Of a DNA stretch of 18,359 bases, positions 14,775 through 18,359 are shown piece after piece. The translations under genes and the position numbers were made by a program. Numbering within the stretch: the first letter of the stretch is position 1; each line of letters opens with the position of its first letter. The notes beneath the pieces were generated by a model, which saw only the letters and a list, made by a program, of their open reading frames with translations, had not been told where the DNA came from and did not search any database. The stretch comes from Planctomycetota bacterium (GTDB lineage: Bacteria > Planctomycetota > PUPC01 > DSUN01): the NCBI GenBank assembly GCA_016872875.1, contig VGYW01000141.1, positions 1 to 18,359 of the forward strand. The letters are read 5' to 3'.

Positions 14775-15926
14775 ATGAGGACTGCTGGAGCGATTCTCGG
14801 GATAGCGGCCCTCTGTGTCGGCTCCGCGGCTCGGGCCGCCGAGCGCAAGGGCGTGCAGGTGGACGCCAAGGACGTGGCGCTGCCGGAGGTGGTGCGCCTG
14901 CTGACCACCCAGGGCGGCCCGAAGCTGGCCGTCAGCCCCGACCTCGAGGCGGAGAAAGTGACCTTTGCGGCGAAGGGGATGACGGCCTACGCCGCCCTGC
15001 GGTGGCTCTGCCGCACCCAGGGCATGATCGCCGCCGAGGCGAAGGACGGCCGCCTGACCCTCGGGCGGGCCACGATTGCGCCCTCGGTTGACCGCGAGTA
15101 CATCGTGGCAAAGCTGACGCTCACCCAGGAATCGAGCGACGCGCTCCTGGGCTTCATCAAGGGCGCCATCTTCGAGATGCACCCCATCCGCCTCCGCGAC
15201 GACCAGGGCAAGGAGGAGCCTGTCTTCGACGCCGTGTTGGAGAAGGGGAAGCTCAAGGTCTTCGCGCCGCCAATCGTCCAGCGCGAGGTGCAGACCCTCC
15301 TCCGCGCCATCCAGAAGGTCTTGCCACGGAGGGGTTTCGAGGACATTCGCCTTGCCTACGAGCCCCACGAGGTCGGCTTCCTCACCACCTATGGCTCGGG
15401 CCCGCCCCCGAAGCTCCTGGGCGAGGTCTCCCTCAAAGCGGCTAACGGCACCCCCGCCGAGGCCGCCTGGGCGCTCACCTCCGCCGCGAAGCTCAGCTTC
15501 TACGTGGACCCGTGGGACAAGGGGCTGAACTCGGCGAAAGCGAGCCTCGAGGCCGACAAGCGGCCGCTGAGCGAGGTGGCCGACTCCCTCGGGCAGCAGC
15601 TCGGCGCCGAGCGCTGCTGGTACGACGGCGCGTGTGTCTTCGTGCGAAAGGAGCGCCGCCCCCTCTTCGAGCCCATCGTGGCCCGCGCCTACAACCTCCC
15701 CGCCATCGGCGGCTTCCGCAGGCCGGCGTTCGGCATCTTCCGCGACCTCGCCAGGGGGCAGCGGGGCGCTGGCCAGGACCTCCCCTTCGTCGTCGAGCGT
15801 GGGGACGACCTCCTCCTGGTCTGTGGCCCGCAGGACTGGCACAGCACCGCCGAGGACCTCTTGAAGGCCCCCGAGGGCTTCGGCCCGCCTTGGCGCGGCC
15901 CCGGGCGCGGCCCGGGCCGCCGCTGA
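14775..15926 (+). CDS. Secreted protein with two STN-like (secretin N-terminal) units
   Basis: A 383-residue exported protein. The signal peptide is residues 1-21 (MRTAGAILGIAALCVGSAARA). Residues 25-100 look like a secretin/TonB short N-terminal domain (VDAKDVALPEVVRLLTTQGG, then LEAEKVTFAAKGMTAYAAL). A secretin N-domain-like stretch follows at 108-182 (DALLGFIKGAIF to GKLKVFAPPIVQREVQTLL). The pattern recurs as a second STN-like unit at 217-292 and a weaker partner at 302-365. There is no secretin pore domain, so it is not a full secretin. A role as a periplasmic binding or assembly protein is only inferred. I start at the ATG at 14775, since AGGGGAG lies seven bases upstream and the signal peptide begins there. 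The frame is open back to 14424, but that extension does not look like protein. It is divergent from the giant gene and convergent with the lipoprotein gene. Confidence 0.8.
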   Translation: MRTAGAILGIAALCVGSAARAAERKGVQVDAKDVALPEVVRLLTTQGGPKLAVSPDLEAEKVTFAAKGMTAYAALRWLCRTQGMIAAEAKDGRLTLGRATIAPSVDREYIVAKLTLTQESSDALLGFIKGAIFEMHPIRLRDDQGKEEPVFDAVLEKGKLKVFAPPIVQREVQTLLRAIQKVLPRRGFEDIRLAYEPHEVGFLTTYGSGPPPKLLGEVSLKAANGTPAEAAWALTSAAKLSFYVDPWDKGLNSAKASLEADKRPLSEVADSLGQQLGAERCWYDGACVFVRKERRPLFEPIVARAYNLPAIGGFRRPAFGIFRDLARGQRGAGQDLPFVVERGDDLLLVCGPQDWHSTAEDLLKAPEGFGPPWRGPGRGPGRR

Positions 15927-15928
15927 CC

Positions 15929-15944
15929 TGTGCGGCGCCGCACA
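15929..15944. repeat. Perfect 16-bp palindrome, copy 1
   Basis: TGTGCGGCGCCGCACA lies two bases after the stop codon of the STN-domain gene, in the 104-bp gap between convergent genes. The identical 16 bases recur at 17052-17067. It may form a cruciform or RNA hairpin, but no T-run follows, so it is a poor intrinsic terminator on its own. Confidence 0.7.
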
Positions 15945-16030
15945 CCACCTAAGTTCCACGTGCAACAGGGGGGTAGCGGGGCGGGGGCCAGCCCACACCT
16001 AAGCCCAATAACGCAAAGGACTTGAGGCCC

Positions 16031-16933
16031 TCACTTGGCCGGCGGCTCGGCGGGGGGCGCGAGCGAGGCGCTCCGCGCGCAGCGGAAGCCCACGTTGGCA
16101 AGCTGCCGCTCCGGCTCCAGCGGCCAGCGGCTGTAGGTGCGGATGCTCTCGGCGTCGAGGTTCCAGCCCCCGCCCTTCGTCACCCGCGCCTTGCCCGTCG
16201 GCGGGCCGGCCGGGTCAACCAGCCGCGACCCCGCGGGCAGCGGGCCGAACCAGTCGGCGCACCACTCGGCGGCGTTGCCCGCCATGTCCAGGCACCCGCA
16301 CGGGCTGGTGCCGGCGGGGAAGGAGCCGACGGGTGCGGAGAAGCGGAAGCCATCGGCGCCCAGGTGGGCGGCCATGTAGTTGGCGAAGTAGCGGAAGCGC
16401 TGCTCGGGCGGCGCGTTGCCCCAGGGGTAGGGGCGAGCGTCGGTGCCGCGCGCCGCGCGCTCCCATTCGGCCTCGGTGGGCAGCCGCTTGTCCGCCCACC
16501 TGGCGTACGCGAAGGCATCGAACCAGTCCACCCCCACCACCGGATTGTTAGCCTTCGCCTCGCCGAGCTCGGGATGGGACCAGAGGGCCGGCACGTGGCC
16601 CCGTTTGGCGGACGGCTGGTCCGGGTGCCGCCAGGCCGCGTCCCCCTGCTTCTGGACCTCCGCCAGGAACTTCGCATACTGCGCGTTCGTCACCTCCATG
16701 CGGTCAATGTAGAACGGCTTCAGCGTCACCCGCTTCTCCTGGCCCGGCGGCCCCATCGTGAAATCGCCGCCGGGGACGAGGAGGAGCGTCGAGCCGTCGG
16801 CGGCGCAGCGCACCTCCTTCGGGAGCGCGACCTCGGGGCCGGCCCCCGCGCCCTCCCCCGCGCGGCGCGGGCCACAGCCGGTCACGACCAGGGCCAACGC
16901 GACGACGCCACCCAACGCAGTGCGTCCACCCAT
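16031..16933 (-). CDS. FGE/SUMF1-like domain lipoprotein
   Basis: A 300-residue protein with a lipoprotein signal ending ALVVTGC, lipidated Cys at 20. A formylglycine-generating-enzyme (FGE, SUMF1, C-type-lectin-like) domain follows from about 48 to 288. Motifs are LLVPGGDFTMG (51-61), MEVTNAQYAKFL (79-90), NPVVGVDWFDAFAYARW (130-146), RLPTEAEWERAARG (150-163), GNAAEWCADW (219-228), KGGGWNLDAE (253-262) and GFRC (282-285). Real FGE enzymes oxidise sulfatase Cys or Ser using two Cys just after the GGSW-like motif. Here that place reads GGGWNLD without Cys, so it is probably a non-catalytic or binding version, as in most bacterial relatives. No sulfatase is in the window. The ATG at 16933 follows GGAG nine bases upstream. 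It is convergent with the STN-domain gene and divergent from the CAP gene, so it is probably a single-gene unit. Confidence 0.87.
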   Translation of the reverse strand: MGGRTALGGVVALALVVTGCGPRRAGEGAGAGPEVALPKEVRCAADGSTLLLVPGGDFTMGPPGQEKRVTLKPFYIDRMEVTNAQYAKFLAEVQKQGDAAWRHPDQPSAKRGHVPALWSHPELGEAKANNPVVGVDWFDAFAYARWADKRLPTEAEWERAARGTDARPYPWGNAPPEQRFRYFANYMAAHLGADGFRFSAPVGSFPAGTSPCGCLDMAGNAAEWCADWFGPLPAGSRLVDPAGPPTGKARVTKGGGWNLDAESIRTYSRWPLEPERQLANVGFRCARSASLAPPAEPPAK

Positions 16934-16991
16934 TCTCGCGGTCTCCAGCGGAGTCAGCAGGTGTGAGAGTACACGGCAGTTGCGCAGGCTT

Positions 16992-17021
16992 CTTCTAACA
17001 TGTGTGGGGCGGCCTTGTCAA
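16992..17021 (-). promoter_or_regulatory. Possible sigma-70 promoter of the lipoprotein gene
   Basis: The minus strand has a perfect TTGACA (17021-17016), then 18 bases and TAGAAG (16997-16992, four of six -10 matches). The implied start near 16985 gives a leader of about 50 bases. No other good candidate is seen upstream of this gene. Confidence 0.4.
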
Positions 17022-17051
17022 GCCCTTTTTTCGCCGTGAGCCGCTTTCCGG

Positions 17052-17067
17052 TGTGCGGCGCCGCACA
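17052..17067. repeat. Perfect 16-bp palindrome, copy 2
   Basis: TGTGCGGCGCCGCACA again, identical to 15929-15944. This copy lies in the divergent gap between the lipoprotein and CAP genes, about 30 bases upstream of the lipoprotein -35 box and about 125 bases before the predicted CAP transcript start. It could be an operator or a REP-like unit. Confidence 0.7.
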
Positions 17068-17087
17068 TCGCCTCTCTTGCGACCGGT

Positions 17088-17129
17088 CGATCGATTCGAC
17101 CGATTCGACCGATTCGAGCGAATCGATCG
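17088..17129. repeat. Three 9-bp direct repeats inside an 11-bp inverted repeat
   Basis: ATTCGACCG occurs at 17094 and 17103, and as ATTCGAGCG at 17112. The outer arms CGATCGATTCG (17088-17098) and CGAATCGATCG (17119-17129) are perfect reverse complements. The block lies 50 to 90 bases upstream of the predicted sigma-54 start of the CAP gene, where an activator could bind. This is a regulatory guess from position and symmetry. Confidence 0.6.
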
Positions 17130-17151
17130 GTGCGACCCGTCGGATTTGTGT

Positions 17152-17167
17152 TGGAACCCCCCTTGCT
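17152..17167 (+). promoter_or_regulatory. Near-consensus sigma-54 promoter of the CAP gene
   Basis: TGGAAC-CCCCC-TTGCT matches TGGCAC-N5-TTGCW with one mismatch and has exact GG-N10-GC spacing. The predicted start near 17178 leaves a leader of about 50 bases to the TTG start. A sigma-70 reading (TTGCTT at 17163, TATTCT at 17187) is also possible but weaker. Confidence 0.55.
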
Positions 17168-17227
17168 TTCCCGCCCCCCGCTCTGCTATTCTATCTGCGG
17201 GCACACGCTGCTAGAGGAGCCAACTGC

Positions 17228-18232
17228 TTGAGAAGAGCGTTGTTCATCTGGTCTCTCGCCCTGTCGGGCGCGGTCGCGCTCGCGGCGGAGAAGTCCGACC
17301 CCGCCATCGCGCGACGCGAGGAGCTCCGGGCGCGTCGCTCCGGCGCCCTCGCCGCCTGCCGCGAGCTCTACCTGGCCGAGGAGACCCAGAAGAAGCTCCT
17401 CACCACCCACAAGCGCCTGGCGGAGGCCCGCAAGGAGGCCCTCCGCGTGATCTTCGACAGAAAGGTCTACCCCGACGCCGACCACGGAAGGGTCGGCCAG
17501 CCGACCGTGGACAAGGCGGTTGACGCCGTCAAGGCCGCCTATCCCCAGTTCCGCAAGACGTTCGACCCGGTGCTCAAGCGCTTCGAGCGCGTGCTCCGCG
17601 CCTACGAGCGCCTCAGGGAGCTTGACGCCCAGCTTGGAAAGCTCGATGTCAAGGACATCGAGCTCAGCCCCCCGCTCGAGAAGCTCGTGAGCTGCGACCC
17701 CGAGCTCCTCAAGCTCCTCACGGCGGAGGCGGCCTACGCCGACCTCTGCGAGCGGGTCACTCGCTACAACCGCCTCATCCGCACCACCGCCACCGACGCC
17801 GAGCGGCGGGTCGTGGACCTCACCAACGACTACCGCATGCAGCTCGGCCTCAAGCCCCTGGCCATCAGCGAGCCCCTCACCCAGGCCGCCCGCAAGCACA
17901 GCCAGGAGATGGCGCGCCTCGGCTACTTCGCCCACGACAGCCCCACCCCCGCCAACCGCTCCCCCGGCCAGCGCTGCGCCAACGAGGGCTACCGCGGCGG
18001 CTTCGGCGGCGAGAACTGCGCCAGCGGCGGAAGCCCCGACACCGCCTTCGCCATGTGGTATCGCAGCTCAGGCCACCACCGCAACATGCTCGGCGGCCAC
18101 AACGAGATCGGCGTCGGACACGGCGGACCCTGGACAGAGGACTTCGGCTCCCGCCGCGACCTCGACCTCGACAACCCGCCCCGCACCCTCCCCAAGCCCC
18201 CCGCGCCCAAAGAACCGCCCAAGAAGAAGTGA
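17228..18232 (+). CDS. Secreted CAP (SCP/PR-1) domain protein
   Basis: A 334-residue exported protein. I start it at the TTG at 17228: AGAGGAG lies eight bases upstream, and a clear signal peptide begins there (RRALFIWSLALSGAVALAAE). The frame is open back to 17000, but that extension runs through the 9-bp repeats and is not protein-like. Residues 25-190 are mostly charged helix with coiled-coil character and no family I recognise. Residues 192-307 are a CAP domain: VVDLTNDYRMQLGLKPL, KHSQEMARLGYFAHDSP, GENCASG, SSGHHRNML and GVG. The family cavity residues appear as H224, E262 and H283 or H284. The tail (317-334) is Pro/Lys-rich. Bacterial CAP proteins are secreted and of mostly unknown function; lipid or wall binding is proposed for some. 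A sigma-54-like promoter lies upstream. Confidence 0.85.
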   Translation: MRRALFIWSLALSGAVALAAEKSDPAIARREELRARRSGALAACRELYLAEETQKKLLTTHKRLAEARKEALRVIFDRKVYPDADHGRVGQPTVDKAVDAVKAAYPQFRKTFDPVLKRFERVLRAYERLRELDAQLGKLDVKDIELSPPLEKLVSCDPELLKLLTAEAAYADLCERVTRYNRLIRTTATDAERRVVDLTNDYRMQLGLKPLAISEPLTQAARKHSQEMARLGYFAHDSPTPANRSPGQRCANEGYRGGFGGENCASGGSPDTAFAMWYRSSGHHRNMLGGHNEIGVGHGGPWTEDFGSRRDLDLDNPPRTLPKPPAPKEPPKKK

Positions 18233-18264
18233 GAGTTCCCCCAATGCCTCTGCCATCGGCCAAA

Positions 18265-18359
18265 CCCCCTTCTTCCCCTCTCACTCCTCACTCGCCCCTC
18301 GTCCCTCGCCCCTCGTCCCTCACCCCTTTCCCTCTCCCCCCTTACTCCTCACCCCTCAC
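18265..18359 (+). repeat. Polypyrimidine tract with a 14-bp tandem repeat
   Basis: Only 10 of these 95 bases are purines on the plus strand. GCCCCTCGTCCCTC is repeated exactly at 18294-18307 and 18308-18321, with looser CCTCAC units around it. It follows the CAP gene and runs off the window edge. No gene or clear terminator is seen. Confidence 0.75.

Noticed and set aside
14616..15998. Minus-strand frame of 460 codons over the STN-domain gene
   Set aside because: No domain, signal peptide or ribosome binding site; the plus strand has all three.
16031..16933. Active formylglycine-generating enzyme
   Set aside because: The catalytic Cys pair is absent and no sulfatase is present in the window.
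17000..17227. N-terminal extension of the CAP protein from the ATG at 17000
   Set aside because: It translates the 9-bp repeats as DSTDSTDSSES and places the signal peptide far inside. The TTG at 17228 has a proper ribosome binding site.

Overview
The window looks like a high-GC bacterium of the Planctomycetes-Verrucomicrobia-Lentisphaerae (PVC) type, probably a planctomycete-like lineage. The evidence is a giant LamG/PA14/beta-strand-repeat protein ending in a PEP-CTERM (exosortase) sorting tail, a DUF2961/GH172 protein, a FGE-like lipoprotein and a protein with two STN (secretin N-terminal-like) domains. This is judged from protein character only; no rRNA or tRNA gene is visible.

Left part (1-2600, minus strand): a two-gene unit encodes a DUF2961 (GH172-like) protein and then an M24 creatinase/prolidase-fold protein 38 bases downstream. 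Both lack residues that define the active members of their families. A 16-codon leader ORF with its own ribosome binding site ends on the DUF2961 start codon. Base composition here is visibly lower in GC than to the right.

Middle (2678-4084): a 1,407-bp IS3-family element with matching terminal inverted repeats, a candidate 3-bp target duplication (CGT), an A8 slippery site joining OrfA to OrfB, and an OrfB that has lost the segment carrying the first catalytic Asp of the DDE triad. It is probably a dead element. Its left end could supply a -35 box to the DUF2961 unit.

Right part (4085-18359): a noncoding spacer with an imperfect 80-bp repeat and a strong hairpin terminator is followed by the 3,282-residue surface protein gene (minus strand, 4417-14265). 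Upstream of it is a near-consensus sigma-54 promoter, then about 300 bp with four GTTG-N6/8-CAAC inverted repeats. Divergently placed is a secreted double-STN protein. Next come a convergent FGE-like lipoprotein gene and, divergent from that, a secreted CAP-domain protein with a TTG start and a second near-consensus sigma-54 promoter. A perfect 16-bp palindrome occurs twice, on either side of the lipoprotein gene. The right part therefore reads as a cluster of envelope or extracellular proteins, at least two of which may share sigma-54 control. The last 95 bases are an almost pure pyrimidine tract.
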